NCBI RefSeq assembly: GCF_008297975.1
Contig: NZ_VLNY01000001.1
Coordinates: 62,001-126,000, forward strand
Reading direction: 5' to 3'
DNA: 64,000 bases
Source: Antrihabitans cavernicola
GTDB taxonomy: Bacteria; Actinomycetota; Actinomycetes; Mycobacteriales; Mycobacteriaceae
Shown: piece by piece, positions 1 to 7,474 of the stretch
How the letters are laid out: each line of letters opens with the position of its first letter
Numbering within the stretch: position 1 is the first letter of the stretch
Program-made: the position numbers and the translations under genes
The notes under the pieces: generated by a model
Database searches by the model: none
What the model saw: the letters and a program-made list of their open reading frames with translations, nothing else
What the model was told of the DNA's origin: nothing

Positions 1-1159
1 CGAACACCAACACCAGCGGTCGGACGGCGCGCGCCCACTCCGGCGCCATGCCGTACCGCGGTAGGTAACGGGGCACCAGGTTCAGCAGTCCCGCCATCGC
101 CGAGGCACCTGCGAACCAGAGGATGGCGATGGTGCTGACGTCGTAGACGGTGCCGAAGGCGTTGCCCAGGTAGTCGTGCGCGAGGTAGGCGAGCGCGCGG
201 CCGTTGGCTTTGCCGCCCGACTGGAATTCCTTCTCGGGAATCAGCACGGTGGTGATGAAGCTGGTCGCGATGAGGAAACAGCTCATGATCAGTGCCGACG
301 TGGTGAGCAACTTGCGCGCACCGAGAATGCGTCCGGTCGGCTTCGCGTAGGTATCGGTTGCATCACCTTCGATCTGCGGCATCACGGCGACGCCGGTCTC
401 GAATCCGGACAGCCCCAGCGCCAGCTTGGGAAACACGATCAGCGAGACGCCGATCATCGCCCAGATGTTGCCGTGCTGCGCCGTCATGGCGCCGGTCCAG
501 TCGGTGATCAGCGACGACGCGGTGATCACGTGCCACAGCCCGACGATCACCACCGCCAGGTTCAGCGCCAGAAACACGCCGACCAGCGTCACCGCGATGC
601 CGATCGCTTCGGTGAAGCCCTTCAGGAAGATCGCGGCGAGCAGTGCCAGCAGGACCAGGGTGATCAACAGGTTGTGATCGTGCAGCCAGCTCGGCGTGAA
701 CGGGTTCTCCACCAGGTGGGCCGCGCCGTCGGCCGCAGACAGCGTCATCGTGATGATGAAGTCGGTGGCAGCGAAACCGAGCAGCACCAAGACGAACAGC
801 TTGCCGCCCCACCGCGGAAGGAACTTCGCGAGCATTGCGATGGAACCCTCGCCACGCGGGCTCTCCCTCGCCACCCGTCGATAGACGGGCAATGCACCGA
901 ACAACGTCAACGCCACCAACACCACCGTGGCCATCGGCGACAGCACGCCCGCGGCCAGAGCGGCAATGCCCGGCTGGTAACCGAGGGTGGAGAAGTAGTC
1001 GACACCCGTCAGGCACATCACCCGCCACCAGGAATGGGTTGCTTCCTCCTCGTGCTGCGGTTCGCGGAACGGTCCGCGGTGTCCCGACGGCGCTTCGGTG
1101 ATGTCCGCCAGCAACCACCCCCGCAAACGGGAAGGTGGGCGCAGCTCGGTGCTCGTCAC
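1..1159 (-). CDS. APC-superfamily amino acid permease, 3' part missing at window edge
   Basis: An inner-membrane transporter of the amino acid/polyamine/organocation superfamily. The frame is open from a GTG at 1159 to the first base of the window, so about 386 N-terminal residues are present and the C-terminus is cut. The start is supported by a GAGGAG ribosome-binding site just upstream and gives an N-terminus [10 protein letters not shown]. The cytoplasmic N-terminus is followed by [21 protein letters not shown], typical of first-helix APC permeases, then by at least nine hydrophobic helices. Substrate cannot be read from sequence. It is the gene furthest downstream on the minus strand, separated from the Tad genes by about 110 bases. 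Confidence 0.8.
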   Translation of the reverse strand, partial: MTSTELRPPSRLRGWLLADITEAPSGHRGPFREPQHEEEATHSWWRVMCLTGVDYFSTLGYQPGIAALAAGVLSPMATVVLVALTLFGALPVYRRVARESPRGEGSIAMLAKFLPRWGGKLFVLVLLGFAATDFIITMTLSAADGAAHLVENPFTPSWLHDHNLLITLVLLALLAAIFLKGFTEAIGIAVTLVGVFLALNLAVVIVGLWHVITASSLITDWTGAMTAQHGNIWAMIGVSLIVFPKLALGLSGFETGVAVMPQIEGDATDTYAKPTGRILGARKLLTTSALIMSCFLIATSFITTVLIPEKEFQSGGKANGRALAYLAHDYLGNAFGTVYDVSTIAILWFAGASAMAGLLNLVPRYLPRYGMAPEWARAVRPLVLVF

Positions 1160-1272
1160 GTGTCTCCTCGGGCAAGTCGGCCAAACGGGCACTCCTGCGC
1201 CGGATATTGCCACCGACCTCGCTGGTCCGCCGTATTTCTGCGGTGGGGTCGCCGTAAAGATTTCTTTACGCC

Positions 1273-1629
1273 CTACTCGTCGACAGGCCCCGCTCTGGCG
1301 ACTGCGACGACGTCCTTGGCACCGAACGTGGACAGCAGCACCCGGCCCACCACGGTGACGACCGCGTCCCAGCTCTGCACCTCGCAACTGCGAACCCGCA
1401 CGTGCATCCGATCTGCAACAGCCGAGGCGGCCGTGCAGGCTGCCTCGTCGCCGCGGTCCAATTCTCCTGCCGCAGCGAGCGCCGCCAGGTCCGCCGCCGA
1501 TTGCGCGTTGTGCCGTGCCGACACCGCCGCTCCGAACTGCACGATCAGCAGCGCGACCACCAGCAACCCGCACATGGCGCACGCGGCGAAAACCGTTGCG
1601 CCACCGCGCTCGTCCGCAATCCGCCTCAT
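1273..1629 (-). CDS. TadE/TadG-like pseudopilin (Rv3654c type)
   Basis: 118-residue protein, last gene of the Tad cluster. A short charged N-terminus ending in ERG precedes [20 protein letters not shown], a single hydrophobic segment like that of type IVb pseudopilins; the remainder would be extracytoplasmic. The residue at +5 after the presumed cleavage glycine is Phe rather than the Glu found in the two neighbouring pilin-like proteins. This resembles the minor, TadG-like members of actinobacterial Tad loci. The ATG overlaps the stop of the upstream gene as ATGA, implying translational coupling. It probably acts in assembly or anchoring of the Flp pilus; that role is inferred from context. 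Confidence 0.75.
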   Translation of the reverse strand: MRRIADERGGATVFAACAMCGLLVVALLIVQFGAAVSARHNAQSAADLAALAAAGELDRGDEAACTAASAVADRMHVRVRSCEVQSWDAVVTVVGRVLLSTFGAKDVVAVARAGPVDE

Positions 1630-1961
1630 CCGGCCTCCGGTTCTCGTGCTGCCACCGCCCGAGCCGAGATGTCGAGTAGCGGCAACAGCGGCAGTCGTGC
1701 GGTGACTGTGGCGACGGCGAAGTCACCATCGGTGCCGATCGTGACGACGGCACCGTTCGGTCCGACGTGCTGTGCCGTCGGAACGGCGTTCGCGTCGTCG
1801 CCGCGTGCAGCCAACCGGGCTCCTTCGCGGGCGGCATCCACACATCGGATGTGCATCGACGTCGCAACCACCGCACCGAGGCACAGCACGACCACCACGA
1901 TGATCGACGCGATCGCAATCGCCGCCTCGACGGTTGCCATCCCGCGATCGTCGCGAGCCAC
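1626..1961 (-). CDS. TadE-like pseudopilin (Rv3655c type)
   Basis: About 111 residues from the GTG at 1961 (104 from an alternative ATG at 1940). The N-terminus [16 protein letters not shown] carries the prepilin signature: Gly at -1 and Glu at +5 followed by a hydrophobic helix of about 20 residues. It is therefore likely processed by a prepilin peptidase and inserted in the inner membrane as a minor pilin. The upstream start is preferred because homologues keep the charged lead DDRG in front of the helix; neither start has a strong ribosome-binding site. It lies just after the Flp pilin gene and overlaps the next gene by four bases. Confidence 0.75.
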   Translation of the reverse strand: MARDDRGMATVEAAIAIASIIVVVVLCLGAVVATSMHIRCVDAAREGARLAARGDDANAVPTAQHVGPNGAVVTIGTDGDFAVATVTARLPLLPLLDISARAVAAREPEAG

Positions 1962-1981
1962 TCCCACTGGGCTGCAGCGGT

Positions 1982-2185
1982 TTACACGGTAGTGTTGAGT
2001 GCCTTGTCGATGATCTTGGTCAGTGCACCGACGATCGAATCGCCGGTGACTACCGTGTACAGCACCGCCCCGAACGCGGCTGCCGCGATCGTGCCCACCG
2101 CATATTCTGCGGTCGACATGCCGTCGTCCTCGACCGCCGCGAGCAGCAACCGAACCTGTATCTCCCGAAGCACCGACTTCACCAT
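1982..2185 (-). CDS. Flp-type pilin, DUF4244 family (Rv3656c type)
   Basis: 67-residue protein with the Flp pilin motif: a basic leader ending DDG, then MSTAEYAVGTIAAAAFGAVL. Gly sits at -1, Glu at +5 and Tyr at +6, exactly as in type IVb Flp pilins, followed by one hydrophobic helix and a short tail. It is probably the major structural subunit of the thin pilus made by this cluster. An AAAGGGGG ribosome-binding site, strong for this operon, lies upstream of the ATG, fitting a gene needing more product than its neighbours. It sits between tadC and the pseudopilin genes, and no prepilin peptidase is visible in the window. Confidence 0.82.
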   Translation of the reverse strand: MVKSVLREIQVRLLLAAVEDDGMSTAEYAVGTIAAAAFGAVLYTVVTGDSIVGALTKIIDKALNTTV

Positions 2186-2245
2186 CTGATCCCCCTTTGT
2201 CGTCCGGCGCGGAACGTCCGCGTCGAAGTTGTTGCAGCACAGCCC

Positions 2246-2821
2246 TCACAGCAGCCCACCGCCCAGCACGCGACCTGCCAGCCCGACGACCACCGGGACG
2301 ATACCCAGGCACACGAATGCAGGCAGAAAGCACAGCCCCAGCGGACCGCTGATCAACACCCCTGCGCGCTCTGCTTGCGCAGCCGAAGCGTCCTCGGCCT
2401 CTGCCCGCCGCTGCGCCGCGAGTTCGGTCATCGCGCCCGCGAGCGATGAGCCCGACCGCGCCGACCGGCGAGCCATCCGAGCCAGCGATTCGGTCGCAGG
2501 ATCGGCCACTGCGGCCTCCCACGCGACGGCAGGATCTGCGCCCAATGTTAGTAGATCCGCACCTCGCCGCAGCGAGTCGGACAGCGGTGCCGGTGCCGAA
2601 ACAGCCACTGCTGCAGCTGCGGTCGCCATCGGTAGGCCCGCACGAAGGCATGCAGCGAGCAGGTCGAATGCGGTGGCGACCGCAAGGGGATCGTCGGTCG
2701 GTCGAGCTGGATCCTCGACGTCGACGACAACGTCGTGCAATCTCGACAGCCGCGGCGTCGAAGTCGGTCTCGGCGACACCACCACGGCCGCCGCCAGCAG
2801 TCCGAGACCCGCGCTGATCAC
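2246..2821 (-). CDS. tadC: TadC-like type II/IV secretion membrane protein
   Basis: 191 residues from a GTG that overlaps the tadB stop as GTGA. It has an N-terminal membrane segment (VISAGLGLLAAAVVV), a cytoplasmic GspF/T2SSF-like helical domain (FDLLAACLRAGLPMATAAAAVA through ARMARRSARSGSSLAGAMTELA), and C-terminal membrane helices ending GLAGRVLGGGLL. The protein is short compared with full TadC, as is usual for actinobacterial versions. Together with TadB it should form the inner-membrane platform that couples the TadA ATPase to pilin extrusion. About 60 bases separate it from the pilin gene. Confidence 0.78.
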   Translation of the reverse strand: MISAGLGLLAAAVVVSPRPTSTPRLSRLHDVVVDVEDPARPTDDPLAVATAFDLLAACLRAGLPMATAAAAVAVSAPAPLSDSLRRGADLLTLGADPAVAWEAAVADPATESLARMARRSARSGSSLAGAMTELAAQRRAEAEDASAAQAERAGVLISGPLGLCFLPAFVCLGIVPVVVGLAGRVLGGGLL

Positions 2822-3639
2822 GCCGTCACCCGAGCCGTGATCGCATCCGTCCACAACAGACCCGCACAGGCCAGCACCGTGCCGAGTACCAGCAGCACAC
2901 CCCCGAGTCCACCGCCGAACAACACGTGCAGCGGCGCTGCTCCCATCAACTGCCCCAACGCTATTCCGAGCACCGGCAGTCCAGCGAGGACTGTGCCCGT
3001 AGCCCGTGCACCAGCCAAGCTCGACTCCGTTCGGCTCCGAAACCGCAAGCGGCCCAACAGATCGACACGCGCGGCGTCGAGCAATTCGGCAAGGGCAATG
3101 CCTTCTCGCTCGGCGACGTCCCACGCTGTCGCGATCCGATCGAGTTCGGGTGCAATGACCGACGTCGCATCCCGGAACGCATCGGCTCCCGATCCGCCCA
3201 ACCGGCTGCGCGCAGACGCAACAGCCAACGCCGTGGCTGCCACCCCGCTGCACTGTGACATCCCACTGCACTGTGACACCCGACTGCACTCTGCCGATGC
3301 CGCGTCGCAGGCGGCGGCCGGGTGCGCGCCGATCCGCAACTCGGCGATGACGATCTCCAAGCCGTCCGTCAGCCCGCGCCGCTGGGCCTGTTGTTCGCGA
3401 TCGAGTCGCGACTTACGCATCCGCACTGCGACCGTTGCGACCAACGCAGCACATGCAATCGCCCCGCACACACCTGCGGCCAGAAATGCTGGTACACAGA
3501 CCAATCCGGGCAAGAAACGCCTGTTCAGGCGAAGCGACTGCGACCGCCGAGACTCGTGCACTCGGTAGAACCGACGTCGAGTGGTCGATCCCGGCAACAC
3601 CACCAGTGCCGCCGCGACGCACAGCAGGGCGGCGCTCAC
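2818..3639 (-). CDS. tadB: TadB-like type II/IV secretion membrane protein
   Basis: 273 residues from the GTG at 3639, chosen because it overlaps the tadA stop as GTGA and follows GGAGAGG. Two N-terminal hydrophobic segments (SAALLCVAAALVVLPG; LVCVPAFLAAGVCGAIACAALVATVAV) are followed by a cytoplasmic T2SSF domain beginning RGLTDGLEIVIAELRIGAHPAAA and two C-terminal helices. A short duplicated stretch (SQCSGMSQCSG) inside the T2SSF domain is unusual and comes from a 15-base tandem duplication. Expected role: inner-membrane platform component paired with TadC. Confidence 0.8.
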   Translation of the reverse strand: MSAALLCVAAALVVLPGSTTRRRFYRVHESRRSQSLRLNRRFLPGLVCVPAFLAAGVCGAIACAALVATVAVRMRKSRLDREQQAQRRGLTDGLEIVIAELRIGAHPAAACDAASAECSRVSQCSGMSQCSGVAATALAVASARSRLGGSGADAFRDATSVIAPELDRIATAWDVAEREGIALAELLDAARVDLLGRLRFRSRTESSLAGARATGTVLAGLPVLGIALGQLMGAAPLHVLFGGGLGGVLLVLGTVLACAGLLWTDAITARVTA

Positions 3640-4811
3640 CGCCCAGACCGCCTCTCCAGCAACGCTTCCAGCGCAGCTGCCGCACTCGCATGGCCGTCGG
3701 AACGCCACGCAGGCGCAATCGTCACCTGTCCGCGCGTATCTCGTTGCACCATTCCGATTTCCACCAGGCTGCGATGTCCGTCGGAGCGTCTGTGCACGTG
3801 CAGGACCACTTGGACGGCTGCAGCCAACTGGCTGTGCAGCGCGGCACGATCCATCCCGCCCAACGCAGCCAGCGCCTCCAACCTGGCGGGCACTTCTTCC
3901 GGCGAGTTCGCGTGAACTGTGCCCGCACCACCGTCGTGTCCGGTGTTCAATGCCGTCAACAGGTCGATCACCTCGGCGCCACGCACCTCGCCGACGACTA
4001 TCCGATCGGGACGCATTCGCAGCGCCTGACGCACCAGATCGCGAACGGTCACCTCACCGACACCCTCGACGTTGGCCGCGCGCGCAACCAGCCGCACGAC
4101 ATGCGGGTGCTGCGGAGCCAGCTCGGCGGCGTCCTCCACGCAGACGATCCGCTCGGCACGGTCCACCTGCGCCAGCAGCGCTGCGAGCAGGGTGGTCTTG
4201 CCTGCACCGGTACCTCCGACCACCAGAAATGCCAGCCTGGCTTCGACGATCCGAAGCAGCAGCTCGCGGGCATCCGCTGCGATCGCACCACTCGCGGTCA
4301 GCACGTCCAGGCCTTGGGTCGCAGGCCGCAGCACCCGCAACGACAGGCAGGTCCCGCCGTGAGCGATGGGAGCGAGCACCGCGTGCAGCCGAACACCGAA
4401 ACTGGAGTTCCCGACGCCGGGGAGTCGGCCGTCGACCCAGGGTTGCGCGTTGTCGAGACGTCTTCCCGCCGACAACGCGAGACGCTGAGCGAGGCGGCGC
4501 ACCGCGGCGTCGTCGGCAAAGGTCACGTTGCTTCGCTGCAAACCCTGCCCGCGATCGACCCACACGTCGTCGGGTCCGGTGACCAGCACATCGGCGACCG
4601 TCGAATCGGCAAGAAGTGGATCGAGTGGCCCGACTCCGGTCAGCTCGGTCTGCAACAATCGCAATGCGCCGAGCAGATCGGTATCGCCGAGCACGCCACC
4701 CGCCTCCGCGCGAATCGCGGCCGCGACGGTCGCCGGCGTAGGTTCGCCCGATGTTTGCGCAAGTCGATCCCGTACCCGGTCCAATAGGTCTGTCGAGACC
4801 ACCGAACTCAT
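3636..4811 (-). CDS. tadA: TadA/CpaF-type pilus assembly ATPase
   Basis: 391-residue secretion ATPase of the VirB11/TadA family (Rv3659c position). Visible motifs: Walker A GGTGAGKTT, an Asp box (IVCVEDAAEL), Walker B within RPDRIVVGEVRGAEV, and a His box near GAGTVHANSPEEV. The N-terminal domain contains the typical TGVGPLDPLLAD and WVDRGQGL elements. It would form a cytoplasmic hexamer powering pilin assembly through TadB and TadC. The start at 4811 is chosen because ATGA overlaps the stop of the upstream tadZ-like gene; an in-frame codon three residues earlier is possible. Confidence 0.9.
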   Translation of the reverse strand: MSSVVSTDLLDRVRDRLAQTSGEPTPATVAAAIRAEAGGVLGDTDLLGALRLLQTELTGVGPLDPLLADSTVADVLVTGPDDVWVDRGQGLQRSNVTFADDAAVRRLAQRLALSAGRRLDNAQPWVDGRLPGVGNSSFGVRLHAVLAPIAHGGTCLSLRVLRPATQGLDVLTASGAIAADARELLLRIVEARLAFLVVGGTGAGKTTLLAALLAQVDRAERIVCVEDAAELAPQHPHVVRLVARAANVEGVGEVTVRDLVRQALRMRPDRIVVGEVRGAEVIDLLTALNTGHDGGAGTVHANSPEEVPARLEALAALGGMDRAALHSQLAAAVQVVLHVHRRSDGHRSLVEIGMVQRDTRGQVTIAPAWRSDGHASAAAALEALLERRSGR

Positions 4812-5902
4812 GCGACCCACCGCCTCGTTGCAGGACGGGCTGCGATCACGTCGAGTACGGACTGCGCGGCGGTACGCAGTGGCCCGCGTCGACGCAACCG
4901 CAAGCCACCCAACTCCACCGTGTCGGCGAGCCGGGGCTCCGGGCGCATTGCAGCGAGAAGCGGCAACCCGAGTGCGCTCGCGATGTCGGCACCACTGAGC
5001 CCACCCGGCGCCGGACCTCGAACTATCAACCCCTGATTGGCATTTCGCTCCCCTATGTAGGTCGCCACCGCCTCGGCCGCCGCGCTTGCGCGCAATTCGG
5101 CAGGCACCGTCAGCAAGACCAGATCGGCAGCCTCCAGCATGGCGTCGGTCTCACCGCGGTGGCGCCGCGGTACATCGCAGACAACGAAATCGCCTGCACC
5201 ACGGGCGGCCTCGAGCACAGCCTGTATCGCGATGTGGCCCGGGTCACCGGCCGACTCGCCGCGCCCACATGCCAAAACGGCCAGGTGATCACCCACCTGA
5301 GGCAGCGCGTTGTGCAACGCCGACGCCGCTACCCGGCCACCTTCGAGCACCAAGCCCGGCCACCGCAATCCCCCGCGTTCCTCGACGCCGAGCAGTAGAT
5401 CGATACCGCCGCCTGCCCCGTCACCGTCGACCAACAACGTGGCAGGCCGTACCTCTGTCGCGTCTGCCAGCAACGCGAGCGTGGCAGCGAATGTCGACGC
5501 ACCCGCGCCGCCGATCCCACCCGCCACTGCGACAACGATTCCTTCGCCCGACCCCGCCTCCGGCTGTGCGCCGAGTACGTCGACAAGGCGCGCTTCGTCG
5601 TGCGGCAACGCGAGCACACTCTCCGCGCCGATCGCCGACGCGGACTGCCAATCGGGCAGTGTCGGCTCGCCATTGCACACGACGACCACACCGTGCCTGC
5701 GTTGCAGCCCGAGACGCGCACATCGTTGCGCCGCAACAGCATCCAGCACAACCAGTTGGGCGCGCGTCCAACTGGTTCGGTCTATCTCACCTGTCGGTTC
5801 GGCGAGTGCGCAGTCGGCCGCCGCTGCTGTTCGACGAACATCTTCACGCAATGCGGCGTCGTCGACCGACACGAGAGCCGTGGCATCGGTGCTGGAATCC
5901 AT
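4808..5902 (-). CDS. ssd: TadZ/Ssd-like MinD-family protein (Rv3660c type)
   Basis: 364 residues. An N-terminal receiver-like region (VVLDAVAAQRCARLGL, VVVVCNGEPTLPDW) is followed by a MinD/ParA-fold domain. The P-loop reads GGIGGAGASTFA: the usual Lys of the deviant Walker A is Ala. Later MinD features remain (LLVDGDGAGGGIDLLLG; VVCDVPRRHRGETDAML). In Tad systems TadZ positions the apparatus at the pole; the M. tuberculosis homologue is known as Ssd, a septum-site regulator. It heads the operon; the ATG at 5902 has GGAG close upstream. The longer upstream frame would run into the promoter region and is rejected. Confidence 0.78.
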   Translation of the reverse strand: MDSSTDATALVSVDDAALREDVRRTAAAADCALAEPTGEIDRTSWTRAQLVVLDAVAAQRCARLGLQRRHGVVVVCNGEPTLPDWQSASAIGAESVLALPHDEARLVDVLGAQPEAGSGEGIVVAVAGGIGGAGASTFAATLALLADATEVRPATLLVDGDGAGGGIDLLLGVEERGGLRWPGLVLEGGRVAASALHNALPQVGDHLAVLACGRGESAGDPGHIAIQAVLEAARGAGDFVVCDVPRRHRGETDAMLEAADLVLLTVPAELRASAAAEAVATYIGERNANQGLIVRGPAPGGLSGADIASALGLPLLAAMRPEPRLADTVELGGLRLRRRGPLRTAAQSVLDVIAARPATRRWVA

Positions 5903-6049
5903 GACTCCGAGATTGGCGCAATCCGGAACGTCTCGACAGTGGGAATGCGGCGAATGTGGACAACTGACGCCCTGTGGATAAAAATCGGTACGGGCGTACC
6001 ATTCATTGCGCAAACCTCTGGAAACCAGAGGGACGAAACGGAGAAGTTA

Positions 6050-6141
6050 GAGGACGGTCCCCGCCAGGGGGGGAGGAGGCGGGGACCGTCGGGTTCAGCC
6101 CCGGGGGGTCGGGCTGAACACGCCTGGAACTAGTCCAGGTG
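6050..6141 (-). ncRNA. 6C RNA (B11-like) small RNA
   Basis: Between the divergent tadZ/ssd and phosphatase genes lie two back-to-back perfect hairpins. Read on the minus strand, the first has arms GTTCAGCCC/GGGCTGAAC (6093-6101, 6111-6119) and a loop with six C; the second has 13-bp arms GACGGTCCCCGCC/GGCGGGGACCGTC (6053-6065, 6078-6090) and a C-rich loop. Two GC stems each exposing a run of C is the definition of the actinobacterial 6C RNA, and the M. tuberculosis copy (B11) lies in the same place and orientation. A TAGTAT -10 box at 6153-6148 predicts a start near 6141. A CCTCTGG/CCAGAGG hairpin at 6014-6030 may end the transcript. C-rich loops are expected to pair with G-rich ribosome-binding sites. 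Confidence 0.85.
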
Positions 6142-6251
6142 CGGTCAATACTACACCTGGCGATGGCAATGTTTGCAACTTCAACCGCCCGTTCGTTTCG
6201 GCGCGTCCGGCAGCGCGCCCGCCGGCAACCGCGGATGCCTATCCTGTACCT

Positions 6252-7070
6252 GTGACGGCACAGACCTCGGCAGATCCCGGCAACGGACGCATCGCGGCTT
6301 TCTTCGACTTGGACAAGACGGTGATCGCCAAATCGAGCACTCTCGCGTTCAGCAAGCCGTTCTTCGATCAGGGTCTTCTGAACAGACGGGCGGTGCTGAA
6401 AAGTAGCTATGCACAGTTTCTGTTCTTGCTGTCGGGTGCCGACCACGACCAGATGGAGCGCATGCGTGCGCACCTCGCGAACATGTGCACGGGCTGGGAT
6501 GTGGAGCAGGTCAAGAGCATCGTCGCGGAGACGTTGCACGACATCGTCGACCCGCTGATCTTCGCGGAAGCGGCAGATCTGATCGCCGATCACCGCATTC
6601 GCGGACACGACATCGTGGTGGTCTCTGCGTCCGGCGAAGAGGTGGTCGCACCGATCGCGGAGGCGCTGGGCGCCACCCACACCGCCGCCACGCGCATGGT
6701 GGCGAAGGACGGCAAATACACCGGCGAGCTCGAGTTCTACTGCTACGGCGAGGGCAAGGTCGAGGCGATGAAGCAACTCGCCGACACCGAAAACTACGAA
6801 CTCTCGCGCAGCTTCGCCTACTCGGATTCGATCACCGACCTGCCCATGCTGGAGGCAGTCGGGCATCCGACAGCCGTCAATCCCGACCGCGGATTGCGCA
6901 AGGAAGCGGCCGGGCGAGGCTGGCCGATCCTCACGTTCTCCAACCCGGTTTCGCTGCGCGCGCGGATTCAAGCACCGTCGTCGACGACCGTGGCCGCCAC
7001 CGCCGCGGTGGGTTTCAGCGCCCTCGCGGCGGGCGCCGTGACGTACGGGTTGCTTCGCCGTCGGCGCTGA
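6252..7070 (+). CDS. HAD-superfamily IB phosphatase with C-terminal membrane anchor (Rv3661 type)
   Basis: 272 residues from a GTG. HAD motif I is FFDLDKTVI near residue 18-25, motif II VVVSASGEEV, and motif IV SYSDSITDLPML; the region resembles SerB/CicA-type IB phosphatases. The C-terminus has one hydrophobic helix (TTVAATAAVGFSALAAGAVTYGLL) followed by RRRR, so the enzyme is probably tethered to the membrane from the cytoplasmic side. Substrate is unknown; phosphoserine or a lipid phosphate are both possible. The gene stands alone, flanked by two small RNAs, an arrangement also seen in mycobacteria. Confidence 0.85.
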   Translation: MTAQTSADPGNGRIAAFFDLDKTVIAKSSTLAFSKPFFDQGLLNRRAVLKSSYAQFLFLLSGADHDQMERMRAHLANMCTGWDVEQVKSIVAETLHDIVDPLIFAEAADLIADHRIRGHDIVVVSASGEEVVAPIAEALGATHTAATRMVAKDGKYTGELEFYCYGEGKVEAMKQLADTENYELSRSFAYSDSITDLPMLEAVGHPTAVNPDRGLRKEAAGRGWPILTFSNPVSLRARIQAPSSTTVAATAAVGFSALAAGAVTYGLLRRRR

Positions 7071-7111
7071 AGCGGCTCGCCGACACGCCAATTTAGTTGC
7101 GAAATCAACCC

Positions 7112-7140
7112 TTGCTGTGAGGGGAGTCACAGAGTACAAA
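7112..7140 (+). promoter_or_regulatory. Promoter with perfect Crp/GlxR palindrome
   Basis: A -35-like TTGCTG (7112-7117) and -10-like TACAAA (7135-7140) are 17 bases apart. The spacer contains TGTGAGGGGAGTCACA (7116-7131), a perfect TGTGA-N6-TCACA palindrome, the consensus of Crp/GlxR regulators such as the one encoded at 22848. A protein bound there would cover the core promoter, which usually means repression. Predicted transcription start near 7147, feeding the small RNA below. Confidence 0.65.
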
Positions 7141-7146
7141 GGGACT

Positions 7147-7446
7147 TACGGGAAGAACGGAAGGCCAAGGCGGAGCCGGAAGAGAAGGTTCAGTCTCCCG
7201 ACCGGGACACCCAGCACGGACATCAGGCACCCACGCGGAGCGCGCCGCGACAAGGGCAAAAGCGTTGTGGGCCTGCGCGATTCAGATTTTCGTTGGCGAG
7301 GACCTCGCACGGGTTGCGGGGATGGACCGACGATATTCGAACCGACGCCGAGGCCAAACACACAACCCACCTAGCACGCTTGGTAACCGGGTAATCCGTG
7401 CTAGCGGGCGGCGAAGTCGATACACATCGGCAGCGCCGCCCGCTTT
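7147..7446 (+). ncRNA. Ms1/MTS2823-like small RNA (RNA polymerase-binding RNA)
   Basis: A 404-base gap between the phosphatase gene and the Fic-fold gene has no credible reading frame. From the predicted start near 7147 to the terminator it spans about 300 bases, the size of Ms1 of M. smegmatis and MTS2823 of M. tuberculosis, abundant RNAs transcribed from exactly this position (after the Rv3661 homologue, toward the Rv3662c homologue). The 3' part contains CTAGCACG/CGTGCTAG (7371-7378, 7397-7404) followed by the terminator. Ms1 binds core RNA polymerase in stationary phase. The identification rests on synteny, size and terminator, not on a covariance search. Confidence 0.7.
7404..7446 (+). 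terminator. Rho-independent terminator of the Ms1-like RNA
   Basis: Perfect 10-bp arms GCGGGCGGCG (7404-7413) and CGCCGCCCGC (7434-7443), a 20-base loop, then TTT. It directly follows the CTAGCACG/CGTGCTAG stem, sharing one G with it. Confidence 0.7.
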
Positions 7447-7474
7447 GCATGTCTGGGTTTCTTCTCCCCCGAAC

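Noticed and set aside
176-1705. Very long plus-strand open frame across the permease and pseudopilin genes
   Set aside because: Arg/His/Gln-rich product with no family features; it is antisense to real minus-strand genes and results from high GC.
6003-7139. 378-codon minus-strand frame opposite the HAD phosphatase
   Set aside because: No recognisable domain; the plus-strand phosphatase has full HAD motifs.
7330-7360. TTCGAA-containing stretch looking like a tRNA T-loop in the gap before the Fic-like gene
   Set aside because: No acceptor, D or anticodon stems can be built around it; the region fits the Ms1-like RNA better.
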